Shown here: positions 35,999 to 44,409 of the stretch, one piece after another | How positions within the stretch are numbered: the stretch's first letter is position 1 | How the letters are laid out: each line of letters starts with the position of its first letter | NCBI GenBank assembly: GCA_023269675.1 | Contig: JAHFSX010000019.1 | Coordinates: 1-64,000, forward strand | Source: Verrucomicrobiota bacterium | GTDB lineage: Bacteria; Verrucomicrobiota; Kiritimatiellia; RFP12; UBA1067 | Reading direction: 5' to 3' | Length of the DNA: 64,000 nucleotides | Translations under genes and position numbers: made by a program | The notes under the pieces: model-generated | What the model was told of the DNA's origin: nothing | Databases searched by the model: none | What the model saw: only the letters and a program-made list of their open reading frames with translations

Positions 35999-36325
35999 AT
36001 GAGCGAGAACGTGAAAGAGGTTCAGGACAGCGGGTTCGCGGATGCGATCCGCAAGGGTGTCGTGCTGGTTGATTTCTGGGCGCCGTGGTGCGGGCCATGC
36101 CGTATGCAGGGGTCGATTCTGGAGGAAGTTGCGGGTGCGGTCGGCGGCAAGGCTTCGATTGTGAAGGTGAACGTGGACGAGAGTCCCTCGGCTGCGGGCC
36201 AGTTCGGTATCAAGAGCATTCCCACGCTGATTCTTTTCAAAGACGGCAAGGCCGTGCAGCAGTTTGTGGGACTGCAGCGTAAAGAGGCGTTGGTATCGGC
36301 CATCGGGCTGGCTGCGGGGGTCTAA
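35999..36325 (+). CDS. Thioredoxin, copy 1
   Basis: A 108-residue thioredoxin with the canonical WCGPC active site (Cys31 and Cys34) in VDFWAPWCGPCRMQG, and the cis-proline KSIPTLILFKDGK. It lacks a signal peptide, so acts in the cytoplasm as a disulfide or persulfide reductase. An AGGAAGTAGG ribosome site precedes the ATG. A paralogue at 46907 has RCGPC instead. Each copy is followed by a C_GCAxxG_C_C gene, directly here and one gene later there. Confidence 0.93.
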   Translation: MSENVKEVQDSGFADAIRKGVVLVDFWAPWCGPCRMQGSILEEVAGAVGGKASIVKVNVDESPSAAGQFGIKSIPTLILFKDGKAVQQFVGLQRKEALVSAIGLAAGV

Positions 36326-36350
36326 CGCATTTTTAGAGTGAAGGGTCACG

Positions 36351-36698
36351 ATGAAGAATACGGCCATTGAGCATCACCGGCAGCGGCGCGGCAACTGTGC
36401 CCAGTCCGTCGCCTTCGCCTGGTATTCCAAATATCCGGTCGGTCGGGGGTGCGAAGCGGTGTTTGCCGGATGCGGAGCCGGGCGGGCTCCAGACGGACTC
36501 TGCGGCGCTTTGTACGCCAGCTGCGAATTGGCCGGAGACCAAGCGGCAGAGGCGATCAAGCGGAGCTTCATGGAGAAAACCGGCGGGCGCCAGACGTGCA
36601 AGGATATCCGCGCCGCGAGAGCGGTGCCGTGCAGCGAGTGCGTGGAAGTGGCGGCGGATCTGCTGGAGAAGCACGCGTCGGCGGGAACGAAGAAGTAA
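36351..36698 (+). CDS. C_GCAxxG_C_C family protein, copy 1
   Basis: A 115-residue protein with the family pattern: GNCAQSVAFAW, FAGCGAGRAPDGLCGAL, YASCELAG, GRQTCKDIRA and VPCSECVEVAADLL. These conserved cysteines are thought to bind a redox cofactor; the family is related to the non-haem part of split-Soret cytochromes. No CxxCH haem site is present. Paralogue at 48096-48449. It sits 25 bases after the thioredoxin gene, which may reduce it. Confidence 0.85.
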   Translation: MKNTAIEHHRQRRGNCAQSVAFAWYSKYPVGRGCEAVFAGCGAGRAPDGLCGALYASCELAGDQAAEAIKRSFMEKTGGRQTCKDIRAARAVPCSECVEVAADLLEKHASAGTKK

Positions 36699-36758
36699 GA
36701 GGGGGGCGGCGCACAAGCATTGACCCCTCGCGTGCCCGGTGATACTGTAGAGAAAATT

Positions 36759-39700
36759 ATGCATGCACTCGAACAAAGCGAGCCGCAGGGCCTCGTCGTA
36801 AGGGTCGCGCGGGTGTTCCTGCAGGGTCCGCAGTCGGTGCTGCTGATCGCGGCCGCCCTGCTGATGGGCATTGTGGCGCTGCTGGCCACGCCGCAGGAGG
36901 AGGAACCGCAGATCGTCGTGCCCATGGCGGACGTGCTGGTCGATGTCCCCGGACGCGCGCCGCGCGAGGTCGAGGAACTGGTGACGCGCCCGCTCGAGCG
37001 CATCCTGTGGCAAGTCTCAGGCGTGGAGCATATCTACTCGATCAGCCGTCATGACCAGTCCGTGGTGACGGTGCGTTTCAAGGTGGGCGAGGACCGCGAA
37101 CGCGCGATCATCAAGCTCCGCGACCAGATCGAGAGCCACCGCGACCTTGTTCCTCCGCCGGTGACAGGTTGGATCGTGAAGCCCGCGCAGATCGACGATG
37201 TGGCCGTGGTGGCGCTGACGCTCTTCTCACCGAAGCGTAGCCCCTTCGAACTGCGCCGCATCGGAGAAGAGGTGAAGGCCCGGCTCGACGCGCTGCCCGA
37301 CCTGTCGCAGAGCGAGATCATCGGCGGGCTGCCGCGCGAGATCCGGATCGAGGCGACGTCCGAGGCGCTTGCCGCGCGGCGCGTCTGCATGGCCGACATT
37401 CGCGGGGCGCTGGCTGGATCTGAGCCGGGCGGCGACGCGGGCACGGTCTACGAAAAGGGTCTGCAACTCGGCCTGCGCCCGCGCTCGCCCTTGGACTCGG
37501 CGGAGGCGGTGCGCGCGACGGTGATCCGGTCAGACGCGGGCAGGCTGGTACGTGTGGGCGATGTGGCCGCGGTGACGGACGGGCCGGCCGAGCCGGATGC
37601 GTATCTCCACATCGGCTTCGGGCCTGTGGACAAGGAGCATGTTGGCGCGGGGAGGCTGCCGGCGGTGACGCTCGCCTTCGCCAAGAAGAAGGGCACCAAC
37701 GCGCTGAAGGTGTCGCAGGCGGTGATCGGCGCGGCGGAGTCGCTCAAAGGCTCGCTGATCCCTGCGGACGTGACGGTGCGGGTAACGCGTGACACGGGGC
37801 GTACGTCGCAGGAGAAAGTCGGCGAACTGCTCTCCTCCATGGTGTTTGCGATCATCACCGTGATCGCGCTGATCGCGATGACGATGGGGTGGCGCGAGAG
37901 CATCGTGGTGGGGGTGTCCGTGCCGATCACCTTCGCGTTGGCCCTGTTTGTGAACTACTTGTCCGGGTACTCCATCAACCGCGTGACGCTCTTCGCCCTG
38001 ATCCTGAGCCTGGGGCTGGTGGTGGATGACCCGATCAGCAACGTGGACAACATCCAGCGGCATCTGCGCATGGGGCTGCGCAAACCGCTGCTGGCGGCGC
38101 AGTGGGCCGTGGACGAGATGGCGGTGCCGGTGGTGATGTCCGCGGTGACGATCATCATCTGCTTCATTCCGATGTTTTTCATCACGGGCATGATGGGGCC
38201 TTACATGCGGCCGATGGCGGTGAACGTGCCGCTGACGATCTTCTTCTCTGCTGTCAGCGCGATCACCTTTGTGCCGTGGCTGACGCTCAAGCTGTTGCGC
38301 AAGAAGGCGGCGGCCGCGCCGCAGAGCGCCGAAGAGGTCACGCCGCACTGGGTGCGCGCGGGTTACCGGGCGGTGCTGTCGCCCTTCCTGACGCGGCGGC
38401 GGGCGTGGTTGCTGCTGGGCTTTACGGGCCTGCTTTTCGTGCTGAGCCTGCTGCTGCCCTTGGCTGGCAAGGTGCCGCTGAAGATGCTGCCGTTCGACAA
38501 CAAGGACGAGCTGCAGCTGGTGGTGGATCTGCCGGAGGGCGCCACGCTGGAGGAGACCGACCGGACGTGCCAGACCCTGGAAGCCTACCTGTCCGGCGTG
38601 AGCGAAGTGCGAGATTTCGAGACCTATACGGGCCGCAACTCGCCGCTGGACTTCAACGGCCTGGTGCGCCACTACGGTTTCCGGCGGCAGCCGAACCAGG
38701 CGGACATCCGCATCAACCTCGCGGGCAAGCACGAGCGGGCGCAGCAGAGCCACGCCATCGCGCTGCGGCTGCGCGACGACCTCACGCGCATCGCCGCCGC
38801 GCACGGGGCCGTGCTGAGCATCGTGGAGGTTCCTCCGGGGCCACCGGTCTTGAGCACGATCACGGCTGAGGTGCTGGGGCCGCCGGAGCTGACGTATGAG
38901 CAGATGATCGCCGCGGCGCACGTGCTCGAAGCGCGGATGGCGGCATATGACGGGCGGCACATCGCGCAGATCGACGACTATTCCGAGACGCCGCGCGACC
39001 GGCAGGCGCTGGCGGTCGACCGCGACAAGGCGGCGATGCACGGGCTGACGCCCGCGGACGTGGCTCAGGCGGTGGCGGCGGCGGGCGGGTTGCGCCCGTT
39101 GGGCGTGCTCCATGCGGCGCATGCGCGAGAGCCGGTGCAGGTGCGGCTGCTGCTGCCGCTGGCGGGCCGCTGTGATCCGTCCCGGCTTGAGCAGCTCTGG
39201 CTGCGCACGCCGCAGGGCTCTCAGGTGCAGGTTCGCGAGGTCGCGCGTTTCGAGAAAGAGGCCGTGGCGCAGCCTGTCTACCGCAAGGACCTGGAGCGGG
39301 TCGTGTTCGTGACCGCCGAAGCGGTGGGACGTGCCCCGGGCGAAATGATTCTGGGCATGCAGCAGGAATTGAAGCGTACGCCGCTGCCGCACGGAGCCAC
39401 GGTGCGCTGGAGCGGCGAGGGCGAATGGCAGATCACGGTGGACGTGTTCCGCGACCTGGGCATCGCGTTCGGTGTGGCGCTGGTGGGCATCTATCTGCTG
39501 TTGGTGCTGCAAACGGGTAGCTTCCTGATGCCGGGTGTTATGATGTTGGCGATACCGTTGACGCTGATCGGCATCCTGCCGGGCTTCGCGCTGCTCAATG
39601 TCGGGTCGGGCACGGTGGGGGGGTACCCGGAGCCGGTCTTCTTCACCGCCACGGCCATGATCGGCATGATCGCGCTGGGCGGCATCGTGATCCGCAACAG

Positions 39701-39968
39701 CATCGTGCTGATCGAGTTCATCCAGGAGGCGATCAGGCTGGGCAAACCGCTGCAGCAGGCGCTGCTCGAAAGCGGTGCGGTGCGCTTCCGTCCCATCGCG
39801 CTGACCGCGCTGACCACGCTGCTCGGCGCGTGGCCGATCACGCTCGACCCGATCTTTTCGGGCTTGGCCTGGGCGCTGATCTTCGGGCTGCTGGCCAGCA
39901 CACTCTTCACGCTGCTGATCATCCCGACCGTATTTTTCTTGCTGAAGGAGAGACACCATGAGGCTTAA
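36759..39968 (+). CDS. RND-family efflux permease (AcrB-like)
   Basis: A 1,069-residue inner-membrane pump. The ATG at 36759 is preferred; a TTG at 36720 is also in frame. The N-terminal helix (VLLIAAALLMGIVALLATPQ) and periplasmic domain are followed by helices 2-6. GLVVDDPISNVDNI carries the Asp-Asp pair of the proton relay typical of the HAE (drug) class. The second periplasmic loop and the helix set ending LFTLLIIPTVFFLLKE follow. The adaptor gene overlaps its 3' end by 11 bases. No outer-membrane factor lies nearby. The substrate may be a toxic metalloid or thiol compound judging by context only. Confidence 0.92.
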   Translation: MHALEQSEPQGLVVRVARVFLQGPQSVLLIAAALLMGIVALLATPQEEEPQIVVPMADVLVDVPGRAPREVEELVTRPLERILWQVSGVEHIYSISRHDQSVVTVRFKVGEDRERAIIKLRDQIESHRDLVPPPVTGWIVKPAQIDDVAVVALTLFSPKRSPFELRRIGEEVKARLDALPDLSQSEIIGGLPREIRIEATSEALAARRVCMADIRGALAGSEPGGDAGTVYEKGLQLGLRPRSPLDSAEAVRATVIRSDAGRLVRVGDVAAVTDGPAEPDAYLHIGFGPVDKEHVGAGRLPAVTLAFAKKKGTNALKVSQAVIGAAESLKGSLIPADVTVRVTRDTGRTSQEKVGELLSSMVFAIITVIALIAMTMGWRESIVVGVSVPITFALALFVNYLSGYSINRVTLFALILSLGLVVDDPISNVDNIQRHLRMGLRKPLLAAQWAVDEMAVPVVMSAVTIIICFIPMFFITGMMGPYMRPMAVNVPLTIFFSAVSAITFVPWLTLKLLRKKAAAAPQSAEEVTPHWVRAGYRAVLSPFLTRRRAWLLLGFTGLLFVLSLLLPLAGKVPLKMLPFDNKDELQLVVDLPEGATLEETDRTCQTLEAYLSGVSEVRDFETYTGRNSPLDFNGLVRHYGFRRQPNQADIRINLAGKHERAQQSHAIALRLRDDLTRIAAAHGAVLSIVEVPPGPPVLSTITAEVLGPPELTYEQMIAAAHVLEARMAAYDGRHIAQIDDYSETPRDRQALAVDRDKAAMHGLTPADVAQAVAAAGGLRPLGVLHAAHAREPVQVRLLLPLAGRCDPSRLEQLWLRTPQGSQVQVREVARFEKEAVAQPVYRKDLERVVFVTAEAVGRAPGEMILGMQQELKRTPLPHGATVRWSGEGEWQITVDVFRDLGIAFGVALVGIYLLLVLQTGSFLMPGVMMLAIPLTLIGILPGFALLNVGSGTVGGYPEPVFFTATAMIGMIALGGIVIRNSIVLIEFIQEAIRLGKPLQQALLESGAVRFRPIALTALTTLLGAWPITLDPIFSGLAWALIFGLLASTLFTLLIIPTVFFLLKERHHEA

Positions 39969-41097
39969 ACGGATGGCAAAATACCTGGGACCGGCCGCAG
40001 GGCTGGTCGTCATCGTATGGGTGATCGTGTGGCAGGCCGGCGGTTGCGGCAAACGCATCGCGCCGGGTCGGACGGGGGAGGTCGCGGCCGTGCCCGAGGG
40101 GCGGACGCTGGCGGTCGCGGTCACGAACGTTCCGGTCGTCTACACGGCGGTCGGCACGATCCGCAGCCGGACAGAGGTGCAACTGGCGGCGCGGATCGTC
40201 GGCCGGATCCTGACGGTGACAGTGCGGGCGGGCGACCGCATCAAAGCGGGTGACACGCCGGTGACGCTGGACGACGCCGAGTTGCGGACAGGCATGAGCC
40301 AGTCCAGAGAGCGCGTGGCAGGGGCCCAGGCTGGCCTGTCGGCGGCCGCGGAAAAGACCGCGCAGGCGCGGTCCGCGTTGGATTTGTCCTCGGCCGAGGT
40401 AGACAGATCCCGCAAGCTGGCGGCGCAGAAGATGACTTCGCAGCAGGCGCTGGACACGGCTGAAGACGCGTACCGGCAGGCGGTTTCACGCATGGCGCAG
40501 GCCGAGCAGGGTCAACTCGCGGCGCAAGCTGATGCGCGCGTGGCTTCGGAAGCGCAGCATCAGGCCGAGACTATACTGGGGTATGCGTCCATCGTCTGCC
40601 CGATGGACGGTGTGGTGTCGGAGCGGCTGGCTGATCCGGGCGACCTCGCGACGCCGGGAAACACGCTGTTGCGGATCTTCGATCCGACGCGGCTGCTGCT
40701 GGAGGCTCCGATCCGCGAAGGGCTGGTGACGCGGGTGAAGGTCGGCGACAGGCTGCCGGTGACGCTCGACGCGCTGGGCCGGAAACTCGAGGCGGAGGTC
40801 CGCGAGATCGTGCCCTCGGTCGATGCGGGCAGCCGCACGTTCCTGGCGAAGCTCTGTCTGCCGCAGGCCGAAGGCGTGATGCCCGGCATGTTCGGGACGG
40901 TGGCGTTGAGCCTCGGCGAGCGGCAGGCGCTGCTCGTGCCTGAGGCAGCCCTGGTGCGCGCAGGACAGCTTGAATATGTGAATGTTGTGACGGGTGGAAA
41001 GGCCATGCGCGTGCTGGTGCGGACCGCCCCCGCGGAAGCGGGCCGCGTGGAAATCCTGGCAGGCTTGCAGAGCGGTGATTTGGTTGCCTTGCCATAG
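39958..41097 (+). CDS. RND periplasmic adaptor (membrane fusion protein)
   Basis: A 379-residue adaptor linking the pump to an outer-membrane channel. One N-terminal helix (AAGLVVIVWVIVWQAGGC) may end in a lipobox (AGGC). The lipoyl-like halves (VQLAARIVGRILTVTVRAGD and YASIVCPMDGVVSERLADPG) flank a long alpha-hairpin rich in Ala, Gln and Glu (about residues 105-200). The beta-barrel and membrane-proximal domains follow. It starts within the end of the pump gene, so translation is coupled. The permease-before-adaptor order is less usual than the reverse. Confidence 0.92.
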   Translation: MRLKRMAKYLGPAAGLVVIVWVIVWQAGGCGKRIAPGRTGEVAAVPEGRTLAVAVTNVPVVYTAVGTIRSRTEVQLAARIVGRILTVTVRAGDRIKAGDTPVTLDDAELRTGMSQSRERVAGAQAGLSAAAEKTAQARSALDLSSAEVDRSRKLAAQKMTSQQALDTAEDAYRQAVSRMAQAEQGQLAAQADARVASEAQHQAETILGYASIVCPMDGVVSERLADPGDLATPGNTLLRIFDPTRLLLEAPIREGLVTRVKVGDRLPVTLDALGRKLEAEVREIVPSVDAGSRTFLAKLCLPQAEGVMPGMFGTVALSLGERQALLVPEAALVRAGQLEYVNVVTGGKAMRVLVRTAPAEAGRVEILAGLQSGDLVALP

Positions 41098-41136
41098 GGC
41101 TGGGTGATTTTTGACGTGAACGATGGGGACGCCTAC

Positions 41137-41328
41137 ATGAAGTTTACCGATGCCGATTTCTGCGAGTCGCACTGTCCGGTCTGCACCAACGCCCGGAAGG
41201 GCAATAAGATCGCCGGCTTTCTGCAAAAGCTCGAAATGACGCTGACAGGCGGCGGCTGTCCCGCCGGCCGCGCACGCCAGAAGAAGTACGGTGTGAAACC
41301 GAATGAACCGAGGGCAAAACAAGCTTGA
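41137..41328 (+). CDS. Small Cys-rich protein, copy 2
   Basis: A 63-residue paralogue of the product of 30100-30264: MKFTDADFCESHCPVCTNAR, then EMTLTGGGCPAGRARQKKYG. Cysteines 9, 13 and 16 plus one near residue 43 are kept. It carries the basic C-terminal tail that copy 1 lost to a frameshift. Its TGA overlaps a TTG start of the methyltransferase (TTGA), so these two genes form a tight pair. The family is unrecognised; a metal or Fe-S role is a guess. Confidence 0.7.
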   Translation: MKFTDADFCESHCPVCTNARKGNKIAGFLQKLEMTLTGGGCPAGRARQKKYGVKPNEPRAKQA

Positions 41329-41966
41329 AAACGACAGCAAACACGGTCACGCCCTTTGATGATAAGGCGGCGGAGTGGGATGCGAATCCTGCGCGGGTGG
41401 CGCTGGCGCGGGCCGTTGTGGAGGCGACCCGCGCGGCCGTGCCGCTGAGGCCTGACATGGCGGCGATGGATTTCGGCGCGGGCACGGGACTGGTGACACT
41501 GGGGCTGCTGCGCGAAGTCGGCGAGGTCACGGCGGTGGATTCCTCGGCGGAAATGCTGCGCGTGCTGGGAGAGAAGGTGAGGGCGCTGGGAGTCGCCAAC
41601 CTGCACACGCTCCAGTGTGACATCGCCCAGACGGCGTTGCCCGTCTCCCGCTTCGACCTGATCGTGAGTTCGATGGTGCTGCACCATCTGCCCGATGTGG
41701 CGACGGTGCTGAAACACTTGAGGCCTGCGCTCCGTGCCGGCGGCTGGATCGCGTTAGCGGATCTGGATGTGGAGGACGGTACTTTCCACGCCGACCCGAG
41801 GGGCATCCATCATCATGGTTTCGAACGCACGACGGTATGCCGCTGGCTGGAAGAGAACGGGTTCACGAATACGGATTCACGAGAGGCTTACCGTATTACC
41901 CGTCCGGGCTCGGACGGCGTGTTGCGCACTTATCCGGTCTTCTTGGTGACGGCGCGGGCGGGGTGA
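41325..41966 (+). CDS. Class I SAM-dependent methyltransferase, copy 2
   Basis: A 213-residue paralogue of the 34845 product with the normal SAM motif MDFGAGTGLVTLG, then VDSSAEMLRVLGEKV and FDLIVSSMVLHHLPDV. It shares the distinctive end HHHGFERTTVCRWLEENGF, found also in copy 1. The start is a TTG overlapping the stop of the small Cys gene. Because its motif is intact, this is the more likely active copy. The acceptor is unknown. Confidence 0.85.
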   Translation: MKTTANTVTPFDDKAAEWDANPARVALARAVVEATRAAVPLRPDMAAMDFGAGTGLVTLGLLREVGEVTAVDSSAEMLRVLGEKVRALGVANLHTLQCDIAQTALPVSRFDLIVSSMVLHHLPDVATVLKHLRPALRAGGWIALADLDVEDGTFHADPRGIHHHGFERTTVCRWLEENGFTNTDSREAYRITRPGSDGVLRTYPVFLVTARAG

Positions 41967-41992
41967 TGTAAACTCTCGTCAAAGCACTACCA

Positions 41993-43384
41993 ATGAAACG
42001 GAACAAACAGAGCCCTGAGGAGCAGAAACCGACGGCCACCGACGCGATCCTGGAGAGCATCTCCGACGGCGTGTTCACGGTGGACGGGGAGTGGCGCGTG
42101 ACCTCGTTCAACCGGGCGGCGGAGAAGATCACCGGCGTGCCGCGCAAGGAAGCGATCGGCCGCCGCTGTGCGGAGGTCTTCCGTTCCAGCATGTGCGGCG
42201 CGGAGTGCGCCCTGCAGAAGACGTTGAAAACAGGTCGCCCGATCATCGGCAAGTCCGGCTATATCATCGACGCCGACGGGGAGCGCATCCCGATCAGCAT
42301 CTCGACGGCGGTGCTCAAGGACGCTGCCGGAAAGGTGACCGGAGGGGCTGAAGTCTTCCGCGACCTCTCGGAGATTGATACGCTGCGCCGTGAACTGGAG
42401 GGCCGCGTGCGCGTGGGCGAACTGGTCAGCCACAGCCCGGTCATGCAGAAGCTTTTCGAGGTGCTGCCCTCCATCGCGGCGAGCCCCAGCACGGTGCTGA
42501 TCCAGGGCGAGACGGGCACGGGCAAGGAGCTGATGGCGCGGACGCTGCACGCGCTCAGCCCGCGCAAGGACGGACCGTTCATCGCGGTCAACTGCGGCGC
42601 GTTGCCGGATACGCTGCTGGAGTCGGAGCTGTTCGGCTACAAGGCGGGGGCGTTCACCGGCGCGGTCAAGGACAAGCCCGGGCGCTTCGCGCTGGCCAAG
42701 GGCGGCACGCTGTTTCTCGACGAGATCGGCGAGGTGAGCCCGGCGTTGCAGGTGCGGCTGTTGCGCGTGCTTCAGGAGCGCGTCTACGAGCCGCTGGGCT
42801 CCACCCGTTCCGAGAAAGCGGATGTGCGGGTGATCGTGGCGAGCAACCGCGATCTGCTGGAACGGTGCCGCGCGGGGGCTTTCCGCGAAGATCTTTACTA
42901 CCGCGTCAACGTGGTGCGCGTCGAGCTGCCGCCGCTGCGCCGCCGCCAGGAGGACATCCCCCTGCTGGCGGAACAGTTCATCGCACGCTTCAACCGGCTG
43001 CAGAGCAAGACGGTGGGCGGCATTGCGCCCGAGGCGCTCTCCCTGCTGATGGCGCACGACTGGCCGGGCAACGTGCGCGAACTGGAGAACGTCATCGAAC
43101 GCGCCTTCATCCTGTGCGGCTCGGGGCGCATCGATTTGGCGCACCTGCCAGACACCCTGACGGGTGCGGGCGTGCCGCGTACCGACTCCGGCGGAGCGGG
43201 CTTGCGCGAGGCCCGCGAGGCGCTCGACGCGCAGGCCATCCGCGCGGCGCTGGAGCGTACCGGCGGGAACCGTCTCGCGGCGGCCAAGGCGCTCGGCGTA
43301 CACAAGACCACGCTCTTCCGCAAGATCCGCACATTGAAGATCGACCTGCCCGAGCAGGACGGGCGCCGCCATGCCGCTCAGTAA
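41993..43384 (+). CDS. Sigma54-dependent transcriptional activator with PAS sensor
   Basis: 463 residues. A PAS domain (about 15-125; [20 protein letters not shown]) contains a Cys-rich insert MCGAECALQ that could sense redox state or a metal cluster. The AAA+ domain (140-370) has Walker A GETGTGKE, the sigma54-contact loop GAFTGA, and Walker [11 protein letters not shown] Fis-type helix-turn-helix ends it ([20 protein letters not shown]). This matches the regulator of the Desulfovibrio ORP cluster in type and position. Its probable target is the -24/-12 promoter 137 bases downstream. Confidence 0.93.
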   Translation: MKRNKQSPEEQKPTATDAILESISDGVFTVDGEWRVTSFNRAAEKITGVPRKEAIGRRCAEVFRSSMCGAECALQKTLKTGRPIIGKSGYIIDADGERIPISISTAVLKDAAGKVTGGAEVFRDLSEIDTLRRELEGRVRVGELVSHSPVMQKLFEVLPSIAASPSTVLIQGETGTGKELMARTLHALSPRKDGPFIAVNCGALPDTLLESELFGYKAGAFTGAVKDKPGRFALAKGGTLFLDEIGEVSPALQVRLLRVLQERVYEPLGSTRSEKADVRVIVASNRDLLERCRAGAFREDLYYRVNVVRVELPPLRRRQEDIPLLAEQFIARFNRLQSKTVGGIAPEALSLLMAHDWPGNVRELENVIERAFILCGSGRIDLAHLPDTLTGAGVPRTDSGGAGLREAREALDAQAIRAALERTGGNRLAAAKALGVHKTTLFRKIRTLKIDLPEQDGRRHAAQ

Positions 43385-43385
43385 G

Positions 43386-43415
43386 GTAGCTATTAAGCTA
43401 CTCTATATTTAATAT
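43386..43415. promoter_or_regulatory. Palindromes upstream of the sigma54 promoter (candidate activator sites)
   Basis: GTAGCT-ATTA-AGCTAC (43386-43401) is a perfect 6+4+6 inverted repeat, directly followed by the AT palindrome TATATTTAATATA. They lie 105-135 bases upstream of the -24 element, a usual distance for enhancer sites. The first could instead be the end-of-gene hairpin of the activator gene. Confidence 0.4.
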
Positions 43416-43520
43416 ACAGTAGTGTTATTGGCACGCTAAGCATTCGCATACAGGCGCACAAAGAATACGCAAATAGCCATTCAGTAACGCCTTACGACCG
43501 TTCTGCGCGACGCCGCAATC

Positions 43521-43537
43521 TTGGCACAAGGCGTGCG
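43521..43537 (+). promoter_or_regulatory. Sigma54 (-24/-12) promoter
   Basis: TTGGCACAAGGCGTGCG has the invariant GG (43523-43524) and GC (43535-43536) separated by exactly ten bases. TTGGCAC matches the -24 consensus fully; the -12 half is GTGCG instead of TTGCA/T. It lies just before the first NifX-like gene and after the gene for a sigma54 activator. Confidence 0.8.
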
Positions 43538-43548
43538 TCAGTATAGCC

Positions 43549-43947
43549 ATGAAAACGGCCTTCTCGGTTTGGGATCAACGGATCGCTCCGGTCTTCGACA
43601 CTTCTCGTCAGATTCATCTGGTCGAGTCAGAAGGCCCGCGTATCACGGCTGAAAAGGCGCACGCGATTTCCGGAGAAGATATGTCGCAGATGGTCGCGTG
43701 GCTGGCTGAGCAGGGCGTTACCACACTCGTTTGCGGCGCGGTTTCGCGTCCGCTTCAGGAACGGCTCTCTGCGGTCGGCATCAAGGTCGTCCCGTTTGTG
43801 GCGGGTGATCTGCGCCAGGTCATCCAAGCGTCGTTTGACGGATCGCTGAACGGCTCGGCGTTCACGATGCCGGGGTGCTGCGGCCGCCGGAGAGGGCGGC
43901 GTGGCGCGGCCCGGGGCCGCTGCCGCGCAAAGCGAGATCTGATTTAG
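43549..43947 (+). CDS. NifX/NifB-type dinitrogenase cofactor family protein 1 (ORP-like)
   Basis: A 132-residue small protein with the NifX-like fold: AFSVWDQRIAPVFDTSRQI, MVAWLAEQGVTTLVCGAVS, FTMPGCCGRRRG. It ends in an Arg/Gly/Cys tail, as several relatives do. This family includes the orange protein of Desulfovibrio, which carries a Mo-Cu sulfide cluster, and carriers of the nitrogenase cofactor. The ATG falls close to the predicted start of transcription of the sigma54 promoter, so the message has almost no leader and no ribosome site. No nif structural genes are in the window. Confidence 0.8.
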   Translation: MKTAFSVWDQRIAPVFDTSRQIHLVESEGPRITAEKAHAISGEDMSQMVAWLAEQGVTTLVCGAVSRPLQERLSAVGIKVVPFVAGDLRQVIQASFDGSLNGSAFTMPGCCGRRRGRRGAARGRCRAKRDLI

Positions 43948-44032
43948 GCGGGGGTGCGTTTCCGGGGAGAGACTCCGGGACAGCTCATGGCCCGGAGACC
44001 ACCCCCGCCGCCTATCGACAGCAACAGAGAAA

Positions 44033-44407
44033 ATGGAAAACGAAATGAAGATCGCATTCTCGACATCCGGCGCGGATCTCAACGCGCCCTTGGACAGCCG
44101 CTTCGGGCGAGCCGCCAAGTTTCTAATCTACGACACGGAAACGGCTTCGTTTGCGGTGATCGACAATCAGCAGAACCTGAACGCGGCGCAGGGCGCGGGC
44201 ATCCAGTCCGCTCAGACGGTGGCCGCAGGCGGCGCCCAGGCGCTGGTCACCGGTCACTGCGGCCCCAAGGCTTTCCGCGTGCTGGCTGCGGCGGGTATCA
44301 AGGTCTACACCTCCGACGCCACCACGGTGGCGTCGGCGCTGGAGCTCTACCGCGAAGGAAAGCTGAAAGAAAGCGTGGCGGCGGACGTGGAAGGGCATTG
44401 GGCGTAA
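44033..44407 (+). CDS. NifX-family protein 2 (ORP-like)
   Basis: A 124-residue protein: MKIAFSTSGADLNAPLDSRF, GRAAKFLIYDTETASF, ALVTGHCGPKAFRVLAAAGI. This is close to the standard cofactor-binding domain, with the single Cys in GHCGPKAF that is typical of ORP and MTH1175-like proteins. Two ATGs are possible (44033 or 44045), the second having GGAAAA upstream. It is followed by two ATPase genes, and the set probably assembles or delivers a metal-sulfur cluster. Confidence 0.88.
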   Translation: MENEMKIAFSTSGADLNAPLDSRFGRAAKFLIYDTETASFAVIDNQQNLNAAQGAGIQSAQTVAAGGAQALVTGHCGPKAFRVLAAAGIKVYTSDATTVASALELYREGKLKESVAADVEGHWA

Positions 44408-44409
44408 GC

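Noticed and set aside
37530..40124. An 864-codon minus-strand frame opposite the RND pump
   Set aside because: Low-complexity His/Arg/Gln composition; the plus frame is a clear RND permease.
30100..41328. Arsenic-resistance operon (ArsR plus methyltransferases plus efflux)
   Set aside because: No arsenate reductase, Acr3/ArsB or ArsM-type cysteine motifs were seen; the RND proton-relay motif is of the drug type, so arsenic is only one of several possibilities.
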